This document shows positions 7,859 through 17,022 of a stretch of DNA of 37,023 nt, piece by piece (position 1 is the stretch's first letter; every line of letters starts with the position of its first letter). The translations under genes and the position numbers were made by a program. The stretch spans positions 1 through 37,023 of the forward strand of contig VGSE01000006.1 of assembly GCA_016875135.1 (NCBI GenBank), given 5' to 3'. Source of the DNA: Deltaproteobacteria bacterium. Its GTDB lineage: Bacteria > Bdellovibrionota > FAC87 > UBA2466. Below the pieces are notes generated by a model. That model worked only from the letters and a program-made list of their open reading frames with translations. It was not told where the DNA came from and did no database searches.

Positions 7859-8864
7859 CAAACCTAATTTGGAAGAAGAAAATTTTGGGCCACTTTTAGA
7901 AGACTGGCATACTCTTCATGAGCCTCTACTTCATATTCTCCTCGATGCCTACTGTGTCGTCGATCTGAAAGGCAATGTGGTTAAATGTAACATCGCCTTT
8001 GAATCACTCCTCGAACAATCACAACGAAGAATCTTTAAAAACCCTCATTTTAATTTCTTTATACATAGTGCTACGACACCAGAAAGCTGGGAAAAGGTAT
8101 TTTCAGAGGGGCAAAATTGGTTTCGGGACGATGAAGTTGCTATTGAAATCAAAATAAAAGGCGAAGTCGCATCTAAAATGAAAAAGTTAATCGTCGCTGC
8201 AGTTCCTGTTTTCTCTGCAGAGTCTCAACGATTAGGAACGCTGGTGACCTTAAGAGATGTTACTGATGAGTCCAATGTTCAAAATGAAAGAATTGAAAGT
8301 ATCAACCGTTCCAACACCGATGGACTAACCCAACTGTGTAATAAAGTCTTTAGCGAAAAATGGTTGAGGCGACAACTTGAACTCGTTTGTAAAATAAAAT
8401 CCCCTCTCTCCATCATGATGGGAGATGTTGACCACTTTAAAAAGGTCAATGATACCTATGGGCACCAAGCCGGCGATCATGTACTCAAAACAGTAGCCAG
8501 ATTACTTCAGGAGTCGATTCGAAAAGGGGATGTAGCAGGCCGTTTTGGGGGGGAAGAATTCATTTTGATCATGCCTGATACCAGCCAAACTGGCGCCCTA
8601 ATTGTAGCGGAAAGGTTTAGAAAGCTGATTGAAAACGCTAAGGTTGAGTTTGAAGGTAAGGTGATTCCCCTGACGATAAGCTTAGGAACCTCTACGTTCC
8701 TAGTTCCAGAAAAAACGGAAAATCCTTTAGCAGAAATTACCGATAAAGCATTGATCTCTCAGTGCGATTTGGCTCTTTATGAAGCCAAACATTCCGGCAG
8801 AAACCGAACCTGCCAATTTGAGAATCTTCCGAAAGAAAAAGTAACCGATCCTAAAAAGTCTTAA
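7827..8864 (+). CDS. PAS-GGDEF diguanylate cyclase
   Basis: ORF opens at 7788; start at the second Met (MSNNTLRLL) is likely. PAS-like N-terminus (HILLDAYCVVDLKGNVVKCN), DGLTQLCNK, MMGDVDHFKKVNDTYGHQAGDHVL, RKGD I-site and GRFGGEEF active site. Confidence 0.9.
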   Translation: MSNNTLRLLNNKPNLEEENFGPLLEDWHTLHEPLLHILLDAYCVVDLKGNVVKCNIAFESLLEQSQRRIFKNPHFNFFIHSATTPESWEKVFSEGQNWFRDDEVAIEIKIKGEVASKMKKLIVAAVPVFSAESQRLGTLVTLRDVTDESNVQNERIESINRSNTDGLTQLCNKVFSEKWLRRQLELVCKIKSPLSIMMGDVDHFKKVNDTYGHQAGDHVLKTVARLLQESIRKGDVAGRFGGEEFILIMPDTSQTGALIVAERFRKLIENAKVEFEGKVIPLTISLGTSTFLVPEKTENPLAEITDKALISQCDLALYEAKHSGRNRTCQFENLPKEKVTDPKKS

Positions 8865-8882
8865 ACCACTTTTAAGATCGGT
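8844..8882. terminator. Stem-loop spanning the diguanylate cyclase stop codon (possible terminator or mRNA-stabilising hairpin)
   Basis: accgatcctaaaaagt / cttaaacc / acttttaagatcggt: 7-bp outer stem plus inner stem with mismatch. No clear T-tract. Confidence 0.4.
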
Positions 8883-8903
8883 CCTTAATTAAAGAACTCA
8901 AAA

Positions 8904-9056
8904 TTATTTTTGAGAGAGAATCTTGTAGACTCCAGTACCGCAAACGGAACAAGCCCCCTTCATGGCGGGTCTTCCATTTTTCATTTTGACTTCCTGACAG
9001 TCCTTCATAGAAACCTTTTTTCGGCATTTCACACAATATGCTGTTTCCTCAGCCAT
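8904..9056 (-). CDS. DUF5679-like small zinc-ribbon protein
   Basis: 50 aa, below the ORF-track cutoff: MAEETAYCVKCRKKVSMKDCQEVKMKNGRPAMKGACSVCGTGVYKILSQK; two CxxC pairs and a KNGRPAMKGACSVCGT core. Confidence 0.85.
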   Translation of the reverse strand: MAEETAYCVKCRKKVSMKDCQEVKMKNGRPAMKGACSVCGTGVYKILSQK

Positions 9057-9175
9057 GCTGCTTATCTCCCTTCGAGTTGATAATAAAATTGTAATGACAA
9101 TAAGGGGTTATGACTAGGCTATTTTTAAAAATAAAGAATCTTTCATGACTCAATACGACAAAGCATGGAATAGAT

Positions 9176-11152
9176 TTAGAAAGTGTTCAACTGAGCGAGA
9201 TCCGAAACAATCGCAATCGCTTCTTCTAAATCCTTATCCTCGACCAAAGAAGGCTCTGAGTCCAACCGTTCCCGGCTTTTTGCTCTCAGTAGCTCTATGT
9301 TTTGATGGTGTTGAGTTAATCTATTTTCCAACTCTTTTTTTAACTCTTGATCCACAATAGGCAAAATCTCTTGCGTGTTTTTTGCAAGTGGATCACCCGA
9401 GTTACCATCCTTCACAACAATGTCTGTCTCAATTCCACCATTGGCCGGCGTATGCCCTAAAGGGGAATAGAAAACACTAGTTGTCAATTTGACCACACCA
9501 GCTCCTAAATTCTCCCCATAAAACGGAGAGAGTAAAAACGGATCCTCCAAGGGAAAAAGTTTCTGAACAGTTCCCTTCCCATAGGTTCTTGAGCTCCCAA
9601 CAACGACAGCTCTTTGATAATCTTTCAGTGCTCCGGTTAAAACTTCTGCCGCACTCGCACTATCCTCATCCACCAAGATCACTGTGGGACGATGATAGAG
9701 AGGCTGAACTGCGGTGTTATCTTTCAGAATTCGGGTTTTTCCTTCTTCTAAAATCCCAACAATGGGTTTATTACCAACAAACAATGCTCCGAGAGACACC
9801 GCTTCTTCAAGATATCCTCCGGGATTGCCTCTCAAATCAAGAACCAAGCCAGCATGGGAAGTCTCTTTTAATAGTTCTTGTTCCAACCGACTTTTAAAAT
9901 CCTCTGAAACACTCTTTTCTTCGACTCCGCTCTCAAGTCCACCACGACCATAAAAAGTTGGAATTGAAATCACTGCTACTTTTTTTGCGAGCTCAGTTTT
10001 TGGGCTTTTCCAGTTAAAAGCCATTTTGGTCTCCTCAAGATCAAACTGAGTTCTTTCTAGAACTAAATCAACAAAGGTCTTAGAAGGGGATCTGTGCGAA
10101 CAATAGACCCCCAAATTTACTAAGGATTTTTCAGGACCTTTAAGAAGCTTTTTGGCCTCCTCAAAACTTATCGAAGATAATTCAATCCCTTCAACCTTTT
10201 CTATAATATCTCCTTCGTGAAGAGCTCTAGACTTCTTCGCAGAGGAATTATCAATAATCTTTTCAATTAAAAATCCTTGCGGAACTTTTTGTAACCGCAA
10301 ACCTAAACCCGCTGTTGATCCTTTAAGCTCTTCATAAAAATCTTCAAATTCAGAAGGGGAAAAATAAGTTGAGTAGGTATCTAATCCTCCCAAGAGTGCT
10401 TTAGCCAACAAGTTACTCGCTTCGGGCGTCCCCTCAAAATATTTTTGTTCCGATCGATCTTTTAAGAACTTTAAGCGATTTCCTTGATAAGCCTTGAGAA
10501 TCTCTTCATTAGCTTCAAAGGCCATCCGTCCCAACTCCTCTTTCCATCTCTTTTCTAACTCCGCCATCGAGGCCGAAAATCGAGTGAAACGCTTCTCTTT
10601 TTCAATGGTTTTATTTCGCTTATCTGAAGATCGTTTCCTAATTTGATAGCTGACCCGTTGTTGAACCTTGGGATAGTTCTGCTCTAACCATTGCTGCCAA
10701 AGATCACAATTCGAGTTTTCAACAAACTCTTCCCAGCGAGACTGGGAAACAACTTTTAACTGCTCAACTTCCTGAGCCAAAAATAACATCCTGTGAGGAT
10801 CAATTTTCTCAACAAAAATCTCTGCAACTTTAGCGGCTCGCTTAGGATGAAAAAGGTCTTTCGAGCCTAGACCTCCGTAACGCTTCTGCCCCCATTTAGC
10901 TAATTGGATAACTTGACCGCAGGATAATTCAGATTTTTTTAACGGGCGCGCAAATAGGGACTCTTCTTCGGCATTAGTGGGGGGAAACACCCTGCCAACC
11001 CAAAGCGCAGCCAGAATCGCAACAAGCCCAAACCGTACGCCACAACCGGCCCCCAAACCCCTTTTCAAAGAAAAGTTAAAGTGTCGACTCAATTCACACC
11101 CCAATCGTGATTTAGTAACCAAAGCCCCAATGATTAACGCAGTGTAACACAC
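9176..11152 (-). CDS. PDZ-containing S41 family C-terminal processing peptidase (Prc/CtpA type)
   Basis: 658 aa; PDZ region (STAGLGLRLQKVPQGFLIEKIIDNSSAKKSRALHEGDIIEKVEG), LDLRGNPGGYLEEAV, VDEDSASAAEVLTGALKDYQRAVVVGSSRTYGKGTVQ. Start uncertain; signal anchor lies about 40 aa into the ORF. Confidence 0.92.
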   Translation of the reverse strand: MCYTALIIGALVTKSRLGCELSRHFNFSLKRGLGAGCGVRFGLVAILAALWVGRVFPPTNAEEESLFARPLKKSELSCGQVIQLAKWGQKRYGGLGSKDLFHPKRAAKVAEIFVEKIDPHRMLFLAQEVEQLKVVSQSRWEEFVENSNCDLWQQWLEQNYPKVQQRVSYQIRKRSSDKRNKTIEKEKRFTRFSASMAELEKRWKEELGRMAFEANEEILKAYQGNRLKFLKDRSEQKYFEGTPEASNLLAKALLGGLDTYSTYFSPSEFEDFYEELKGSTAGLGLRLQKVPQGFLIEKIIDNSSAKKSRALHEGDIIEKVEGIELSSISFEEAKKLLKGPEKSLVNLGVYCSHRSPSKTFVDLVLERTQFDLEETKMAFNWKSPKTELAKKVAVISIPTFYGRGGLESGVEEKSVSEDFKSRLEQELLKETSHAGLVLDLRGNPGGYLEEAVSLGALFVGNKPIVGILEEGKTRILKDNTAVQPLYHRPTVILVDEDSASAAEVLTGALKDYQRAVVVGSSRTYGKGTVQKLFPLEDPFLLSPFYGENLGAGVVKLTTSVFYSPLGHTPANGGIETDIVVKDGNSGDPLAKNTQEILPIVDQELKKELENRLTQHHQNIELLRAKSRERLDSEPSLVEDKDLEEAIAIVSDLAQLNTF

Positions 11153-11341
11153 GTTAACACCAAAAAGCAGATGCCTTTTAACGGCTTACCTAAACTGTCA
11201 CTTTAGCTGTCTAAAAGTTCGACAAGTGTCGACGAAAAAACTCAATAAAAACCCAATTATTTCCGAAAAGTAGAGCAGAAAGTGCACAAAGTGTAAACAA
11301 CTAAAGTTGTTTGATTTCAATAACTTATGATGTGACGCACT

Positions 11342-11370
11342 TTGACATAAAGCGAGGAGGTTGGTATTAT
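11342..11370 (+). promoter_or_regulatory. Sigma70-type promoter upstream of the Flp pilin gene
   Basis: TTGACA (11342-11347), 17-nt spacer, TATTAT (11365-11370), about 60 bp before the pilin ATG, which has an AAGGAGA RBS. Confidence 0.7.
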
Positions 11371-11430
11371 TTCAATATCGGAACGTTGCTCTAAACAAAA
11401 ACTAAATACAACAAGCAAGGAGAAACACCA

Positions 11431-11616
11431 ATGTTGAAACAATTCCTAAGAGAAGAAGAAGGGCAATCCACCGTAGAGTACCTACTTATCATCGCAGTGG
11501 TGGTAACTGTAGTGACCGCTATGGGGTCGAAAATAAAACCGGCTATTGAGCAACTAACTACAAACATTTTTGGTCGCATCAATAAGCAAGTTGGTAGCTT
11601 GATGGGAAGTCCTTAA
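11431..11616 (+). CDS. flp: Flp/Fap-type pilin, probable major pilin
   Basis: 61 aa; EEEGQSTVEYLLIIAVVVTVVTAMGSKIKP: class IVb prepilin processing motif G/Q-STVEY and hydrophobic helix. Confidence 0.9.
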   Translation: MLKQFLREEEGQSTVEYLLIIAVVVTVVTAMGSKIKPAIEQLTTNIFGRINKQVGSLMGSP

Positions 11617-11650
11617 CTAAGACTTCCTAAAAAGACCAACAAAAAACTTT

Positions 11651-11857
11651 ATGAAGCACGTTGAGCTAAAAGTTTTTAAAGGGAATCGGCGCGGCCAAAG
11701 CACCGTCGAGTATATTTTGATGGTGGCTATGGGAGCTCTGTTTTCGATTCAGATCACTCGCTTCTTTAATGATGTTTTTAAAGATGGCTTGGTGGGTCTG
11801 GAGAAAAATATTGCCTCAGAGATGGCTACAGGCCTCGGCTTTGGCAATAGTGACTGA
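11651..11857 (+). CDS. Second Flp-type pilin or pseudopilin
   Basis: 68 aa; NRRGQSTVEYILMVAMGALFSIQI: same processing motif. Confidence 0.8.
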   Translation: MKHVELKVFKGNRRGQSTVEYILMVAMGALFSIQITRFFNDVFKDGLVGLEKNIASEMATGLGFGNSD

Positions 11858-11896
11858 CTCCTTTTCTGACCTTTCGCATAACTAAAGGGGACGTCT

Positions 11897-12400
11897 ATGT
11901 TCGAAGGGTACGAAATTGTGGTGTGGTTTGTACTCATCGTGGCATCGATTACAGATCTGCGCTGGGGAAAAATCTACAACCATCTTACATTGACCTCAAT
12001 GGGGGCAGGTGTGTTAGTACGCCTAGGCCTCGAAGGTACCGCCTCAATTTCAATCACCTTAAGTTCAATCGCAATCGCCTTTGTGTTCTTTTTTCCGCTT
12101 TACTACTTAAAAACTCTGGCTGCCGGAGACGTCAAACTTCTCATGGCTATTGCCCCTTGGGGAAATTCTCAATGGGTGATTCGTTTAAGTCTCACTTCTA
12201 TCCTCTTAGGCGCTCTTGTCGGACTTTTTATCTTAATCAAAAAAAATGGGATTCTCAAAAGTGCAGCCTCTATGGCTAGGGCGTTTCACTCTCCTAAAAC
12301 AACAAATGAGAAAATGACCCGAATGCCGTTCGCCCCTGCATTTTTCTGCTCTTTTTTATTCTTAAAAATATCGGAGGCCAAGGGATGGTTGTTCTTCTAA
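11897..12400 (+). CDS. cpaA: TadV/CpaA-type prepilin peptidase
   Basis: 167 aa hydrophobic protein; VASITDLRWGKIYNHLT and AAGDVKLLMAIAPWG resemble the aspartate-containing A24 peptidase motifs. Confidence 0.85.
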   Translation: MFEGYEIVVWFVLIVASITDLRWGKIYNHLTLTSMGAGVLVRLGLEGTASISITLSSIAIAFVFFFPLYYLKTLAAGDVKLLMAIAPWGNSQWVIRLSLTSILLGALVGLFILIKKNGILKSAASMARAFHSPKTTNEKMTRMPFAPAFFCSFLFLKISEAKGWLFF

Positions 12401-12618
12401 AAAATCACAGAGGACAAACCACCATCGAGTGGATCATGCTTCTCGCGGCATCTTTTACTACAGGTTACTTTATCATTACGGGCCCTTTTGCCACTTTTAC
12501 GACTGATCTTTTCAATAGAATTCGAGTCTTTACCCACAATATTGTTTTGCAAGGAGAGTCGGACGCTAAAGCAGCCCCTCCCTTAACCCCCAAAAGGTTT
12601 AAACCGGTACATTTATGA
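12385..12618 (+). CDS. Small pseudopilin-like protein of the Tad locus
   Basis: 77 aa; NHRGQTTIEWIMLLAASFTTGYFI; overlaps the cpaA 3' end. Confidence 0.65.
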   Translation: MVVLLKNHRGQTTIEWIMLLAASFTTGYFIITGPFATFTTDLFNRIRVFTHNIVLQGESDAKAAPPLTPKRFKPVHL

Positions 12619-13148
12619 AAATACCGTCAGTAAAAAAGTTAAATGAAAAAGGACAATCGGCGATTGAATTCATAGTTGTCGTTGTGGTTGTCTTTTTCTT
12701 TCTGCTTTTCTACTTGAGCTTTTCTATTACTTTGGTGGCCAGCGAATATGTCGACTACGCGACTTTTATGGCTGCGAGAACCTATAAATCGGGTAATATC
12801 GACCGAGACAGTCAGGAAGAGGCCGCTAGACGAGTCTTTACGCAATATCTCAGTCCCGTCGAGTCCATCATACGAAAGCCACAACTGAATTTTAGCCCGA
12901 CTAATGTCGCTTTCCAAACCGAAGGAGTTACTGCCACATACGAAGTGGATTTATTTTACTTGCCCCCAGTTTTTATTAAGGACGGATCAGCCCCGCCAAG
13001 CCGACTACCCCTCTCATCTCAAACCTTATTAGGACGGGATCCCCCTCTAACGGAATGTTTAAATTTTTTCCAAAACTTTGTCGGAACCATGGGGCTCAAT
13101 GTCGGCAATACTTTTTTAGTGAACTTAATGGATGATAACGGATGCTGA
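12615..13148 (+). CDS. TadE-like pseudopilin
   Basis: 177 aa; NEKGQSAIEFIVVVVVVFFFLLFYLSFS then a soluble domain; ATGA overlap with the upstream gene. Confidence 0.75.
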   Translation: MKIPSVKKLNEKGQSAIEFIVVVVVVFFFLLFYLSFSITLVASEYVDYATFMAARTYKSGNIDRDSQEEAARRVFTQYLSPVESIIRKPQLNFSPTNVAFQTEGVTATYEVDLFYLPPVFIKDGSAPPSRLPLSSQTLLGRDPPLTECLNFFQNFVGTMGLNVGNTFLVNLMDDNGC

Positions 13149-13489
13149 ATTTTTTACACAAATTGCGCCAAAGAGGACAGGCTGTTGTTGAAATGGCCTT
13201 AGCTATGCCTTTTCTGATTTGGCTAATTTACTACACTCTCAATGCTTTTTACACCATCCACACGTCCCATATCGCCCAAAAGTATTCGGCCATGAACCTA
13301 TACCAGAGACTCAGTAATCGTTCTAAAATTGTAGTTGATGATGTGGAACGAAAAGTGGTTGGCCGGAAATTTATGGCCGTGCAATACATGGAACCGGAAA
13401 CCAATCGCCCGCCCCAGAGAAAAATTATTGCTGGCCCAAATCCAGTCAACAATATCGTAGGCATCTGCCGAGAACGGGAGTGCAACTGA
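13142..13489 (+). CDS. TadE/TadG-like pseudopilin
   Basis: 115 aa; RQRGQAVVEMALAMPFLIWLIYYTLNAF resembles the TadE-like N-terminal segment. Confidence 0.7.
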   Translation: MLNFLHKLRQRGQAVVEMALAMPFLIWLIYYTLNAFYTIHTSHIAQKYSAMNLYQRLSNRSKIVVDDVERKVVGRKFMAVQYMEPETNRPPQRKIIAGPNPVNNIVGICRERECN

Positions 13490-13490
13490 C

Positions 13491-14441
13491 ATGGAAAAGA
13501 AACGTGCCTTTATTATTTCAACGATTTTCTTAGCGATTTCGATAGCCTTAATTTCGGCTTACACCGATGCGCTCGAAACAGAGCTCACCAAAAACTTCGG
13601 GGTCAAAATTGGGGTCGTGGTCGCTAAAGAAGCCATACCTGAATACGGAATTATTCGAAATGACATGCTTGAAGTTGTTCCCACATTCAAAAACTTTCTA
13701 CAATCTCAAACCATTACTGTAGCGCTGGGTGATGATATCGCAGCAAAAAAAGCTGTTAATGAGGTTGCCGGCAAAGCAGCCTATGTTCCAATCTATGCCG
13801 GGGAGCAAGTCACATTAACCAAATTGGTTCATCAAGATGGAAAGCCTGTACTTGATAGGCAAGTGGAAAAGAAAATGCGTGCAATAACTGTAGCCATTAG
13901 CCCCGCTACGGGCGTCGGTCGGTTAATTCGCCCCGGCAATCGGGTCGATATTTTAGGCAAGGTTAACTATGAACTCAATGGAGCAGAACAATTTGAGGTT
14001 AAAACATTTTTCCAAAATATTTTGGTCTTAGCCACAGGTAAAAACCTTCAAAATGCAGTGCCAACCAAGGTCACAAGAGAGGTCCTATCTGCTTTGGAAG
14101 CCAAATTTGAAGAACAAAGAAGAAAAGATCTCTACACGACAAACGTCGATTCAGGAACCGGCCGACCCGATGACAACTACACACACATGACTCTACAACT
14201 GCTTCCTGAAGATGCTGATAAGCTCCTTTTCTTACAGAGCAAAATCGGAGATGGCGGCCTCTACTATAGTCTTCGAAACAGCTCTGACACAAAGGTCTCA
14301 ACATTAGAGACGACCATTTTAGATCAAGTTCTAGGCCCTGACAGCGAACTTGGCAGGAGCAAAATAAAATTCACTCCTAGTCCGCCGATACCACCTAAGT
14401 TTTACGACGCTATAGGAGAGAAAGTGATTCCAAAGTTTTAA
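13491..14441 (+). CDS. cpaB: CpaB/RcpC-family Flp pilus assembly protein, paralogue 1
   Basis: 316 aa; N-terminal TM, SAF-like region (VVVAKEAIPEYGIIRNDMLEVVP), MRAITVAISPATGVGRLIRPGNRVDILG. Confidence 0.9.
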   Translation: MEKKRAFIISTIFLAISIALISAYTDALETELTKNFGVKIGVVVAKEAIPEYGIIRNDMLEVVPTFKNFLQSQTITVALGDDIAAKKAVNEVAGKAAYVPIYAGEQVTLTKLVHQDGKPVLDRQVEKKMRAITVAISPATGVGRLIRPGNRVDILGKVNYELNGAEQFEVKTFFQNILVLATGKNLQNAVPTKVTREVLSALEAKFEEQRRKDLYTTNVDSGTGRPDDNYTHMTLQLLPEDADKLLFLQSKIGDGGLYYSLRNSSDTKVSTLETTILDQVLGPDSELGRSKIKFTPSPPIPPKFYDAIGEKVIPKF

Positions 14442-14451
14442 GGAGAATTTT

Positions 14452-15396
14452 ATGCAAGATCAACGAGCTTTTCTCATTTCAGTCTCCTTCTCGGTTCTAG
14501 CGATGTACTTAGTCTATCAGTACATCTCAGGCCAAGAAGAACGCTTAACCGGAATGTATAAAAAAACAGTGTCCGTGGTTCGAGCCAAAAAAGATATTTT
14601 GCAATACGCCTCTATCAGACCTACAGATATTGAAACCATCTCGGTTCCCATCGCAGTAGCTCCATCGGGTGCAGTCGATATCAAAGAAGATGCTTTTGAT
14701 GCCGTAGCTGCAGTACCTATCAGCCAAGGAGAGTTTATTCTTGATAACAAACTCATTTCAAAAAATGTTTACTCCGGACTAGAGTCTCAGATTTCAGTTG
14801 AAAAACGGGCGATTAGTATTCCGGTTAATGTCAAAAGCGGCGTCGGTTACCTTCTACGTCCTGGGAATCGCGTCGATATCGCAGCTCACTTTGAGTATCT
14901 TCTGCCGGCTCCTGGAAGTAATGGAAAGAAAAATGCATCCGAAGTAAAAGTGTTTTTACAAGACGTCTTAATTTTAGCGTCAGGAAGAACGATTCAGACG
15001 AGTCCACCTAAAGCAGTCGATCAAGATGTCATTCGAAGTTTAAGGGGACTCAAAGATGACTCTCTATCCAAACAAAGTGATTCGGAACTTCGCGAAGCTC
15101 TTAACTACGCTAAGGAAGATAGAAACTATCAAACAGTAACCCTTGAGGTTACCCCTCAACAGGCTCAAACCTTAGTTTATGTTCAAAGCCTTTACGGAGA
15201 ATCACTAACCCTTCTTCTACGGCATAATGATGACCGACAATTAGAGAGTAGACAGCCCACTAACCTAAGTAGAGTAATGGGGCCTGAATCCTATCTGAAC
15301 AAACCCAGAGCAAGTGCTCCTATTGCGATTCCAAAATACAAATTTTTTGACTATGTCGGAGAATCCAGCGTCCCAGTTCCGGCAGGAGGACCCTAA
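14452..15396 (+). CDS. cpaB: CpaB/RcpC-family Flp pilus assembly protein, paralogue 2
   Basis: 314 aa; same architecture: VVRAKKDILQYASIRPTDIETISVP and KRAISIPVNVKSGVGYLLRPGNRVDIAAHFEY. Confidence 0.9.
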   Translation: MQDQRAFLISVSFSVLAMYLVYQYISGQEERLTGMYKKTVSVVRAKKDILQYASIRPTDIETISVPIAVAPSGAVDIKEDAFDAVAAVPISQGEFILDNKLISKNVYSGLESQISVEKRAISIPVNVKSGVGYLLRPGNRVDIAAHFEYLLPAPGSNGKKNASEVKVFLQDVLILASGRTIQTSPPKAVDQDVIRSLRGLKDDSLSKQSDSELREALNYAKEDRNYQTVTLEVTPQQAQTLVYVQSLYGESLTLLLRHNDDRQLESRQPTNLSRVMGPESYLNKPRASAPIAIPKYKFFDYVGESSVPVPAGGP

Positions 15397-15399
15397 GAT

Positions 15400-17013
15400 A
15401 TGAAATATTCAAAAAGAAAAAGAATCTTTTCCCTAGCACTTCTCAGCGCAATTATGGTTTTTCAGATTCAAGCTCCCAGCCGACTTCTTGCAGCTAATGA
15501 GACAAGTGAAGATGCTGAAGAGCCAAAAACTATCAAAGGCAAAGATAAAACCCTAACTCTTTCCGAAGGAACCTCTCGCCAACTCGAATTTCCCTTTGAC
15601 CTCGGTAAAGTCGACATCGGAAATGATGCGCTCTTTTCTTTTGTCCGTTTTCAGAAAAATGGAAAGGAACGAATCATTCGGTTCCTTCCCAAAACTGCCG
15701 GAACGACAACCATGACCATCTACGACTCTGAGGACAACCCTCGGATTACTTACACAGTGAGAGTAACTCGAGAAGACATGGGACAAATCATTTCTCAACT
15801 CGAAGAACTTCTTGGTGATGTTGAGGGTTTAAAGATCAAATCAGTCGGAGGGACTATTATTTTAGATGGAGAGATCTTATTACCTAAAGACATGATTCGG
15901 ATCAATCGAGTTATTCAGGCCATGAAAGAGAGAGACCCCAAAAAAAGCCCAACCCCAATCAAAAACCTAACAACAATCGGTAAAGTCACAATGAACATAT
16001 TAGCCGAGCGAATCGAAAGGGAAATCGGATCTCCAGAAATCCAAGCAAGAGTCATTAACAACACCATACTTTTAGAAGGAACAGCTGAAGGCGACGCCGA
16101 TGCCGATCGAGCTTTTGAAATTGCAAAAACATATCTCCCCGATGTGGTCAAACCCAACACGGCCGGAGAGTTTTCGACGGTTCAAGCTCGGCAACAAGGA
16201 GGAGATGCCGGAGGCAGCCCCATTATTATTGACCTAATGAGAGTCAGACCGAGACAAGCCTCTCCTCCCAAACAAGATATTAAGATCACTATCAATTATG
16301 TAGAGCTCACCAACGAGTATCAAAAAGCTTTTAATTTTCAGTGGCGCCCTCTAGCTTCAGACCAAAGCACTGCAACTTTTGACACTTCTCTTGGTGAAAT
16401 AAGCGCGAATCTGATTGCAACCATTACAGGGCTACTTCCTAGACTCAATACCGACAAAAATCACCAACACGCCCGAGTATTAAAACAACAAACAATCATT
16501 GTGGAAGACGGTTCGGACAAGGAGGCTGCTGTAGATAGTTCATTGGACATTTACACTAGAGTGGTCGACAACCAAGGCAATGCTCAACTCAGCCCAATCC
16601 AAGTTCAAAACTCACTCAAAGTCAGAGCAGCTACATTGCCTGGCTCCGACTCCATTTCTTTGGGCTTACAAGTGAATTTAACTTCACTAGTAGGAACGGA
16701 TAATGGACAACCCATAGTCGCAAGAAATTCCATGCAGACCAAAGTCAATATCAAAAACGGAGATTCGGCTGCGCTCGGAGGCTATGCCATCGATAATGCC
16801 TTAGCCGGATATAACCGAGATCCTCAAAGAACGATCACTAATGGGCCTCAGAATAACAACGCCTCACCGATTTTCAACTTCAATCGAACCAAAGGTTTTC
16901 GACGGGATAAGCAACAGTATGTCATCTTTGTAACCCCGGAAGTTTTACGAACTGCTAGCGCTGGTACTGACGATATCACACGTAAATTCAGATTAAATGC
17001 AGGGGAAAGATAA
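15400..17013 (+). CDS. cpaC: CpaC/RcpA-family outer membrane secretin of the Tad system
   Basis: 537 aa; signal peptide, pilus/BON-like N-terminus, secretin-type C-terminus (SLGLQVNLTSLVG, MQTKVNIKNGDSAALGGYA, KQQYVIFVTPEVL). Confidence 0.9.
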   Translation: MKYSKRKRIFSLALLSAIMVFQIQAPSRLLAANETSEDAEEPKTIKGKDKTLTLSEGTSRQLEFPFDLGKVDIGNDALFSFVRFQKNGKERIIRFLPKTAGTTTMTIYDSEDNPRITYTVRVTREDMGQIISQLEELLGDVEGLKIKSVGGTIILDGEILLPKDMIRINRVIQAMKERDPKKSPTPIKNLTTIGKVTMNILAERIEREIGSPEIQARVINNTILLEGTAEGDADADRAFEIAKTYLPDVVKPNTAGEFSTVQARQQGGDAGGSPIIIDLMRVRPRQASPPKQDIKITINYVELTNEYQKAFNFQWRPLASDQSTATFDTSLGEISANLIATITGLLPRLNTDKNHQHARVLKQQTIIVEDGSDKEAAVDSSLDIYTRVVDNQGNAQLSPIQVQNSLKVRAATLPGSDSISLGLQVNLTSLVGTDNGQPIVARNSMQTKVNIKNGDSAALGGYAIDNALAGYNRDPQRTITNGPQNNNASPIFNFNRTKGFRRDKQQYVIFVTPEVLRTASAGTDDITRKFRLNAGER

Positions 17014-17022
17014 GGAAATCAT

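Noticed and set aside
9145-9953. + strand ORFs antisense to the S41 protease
   Set aside because: Low-complexity translations, shadowed by a strong CDS on the minus strand.
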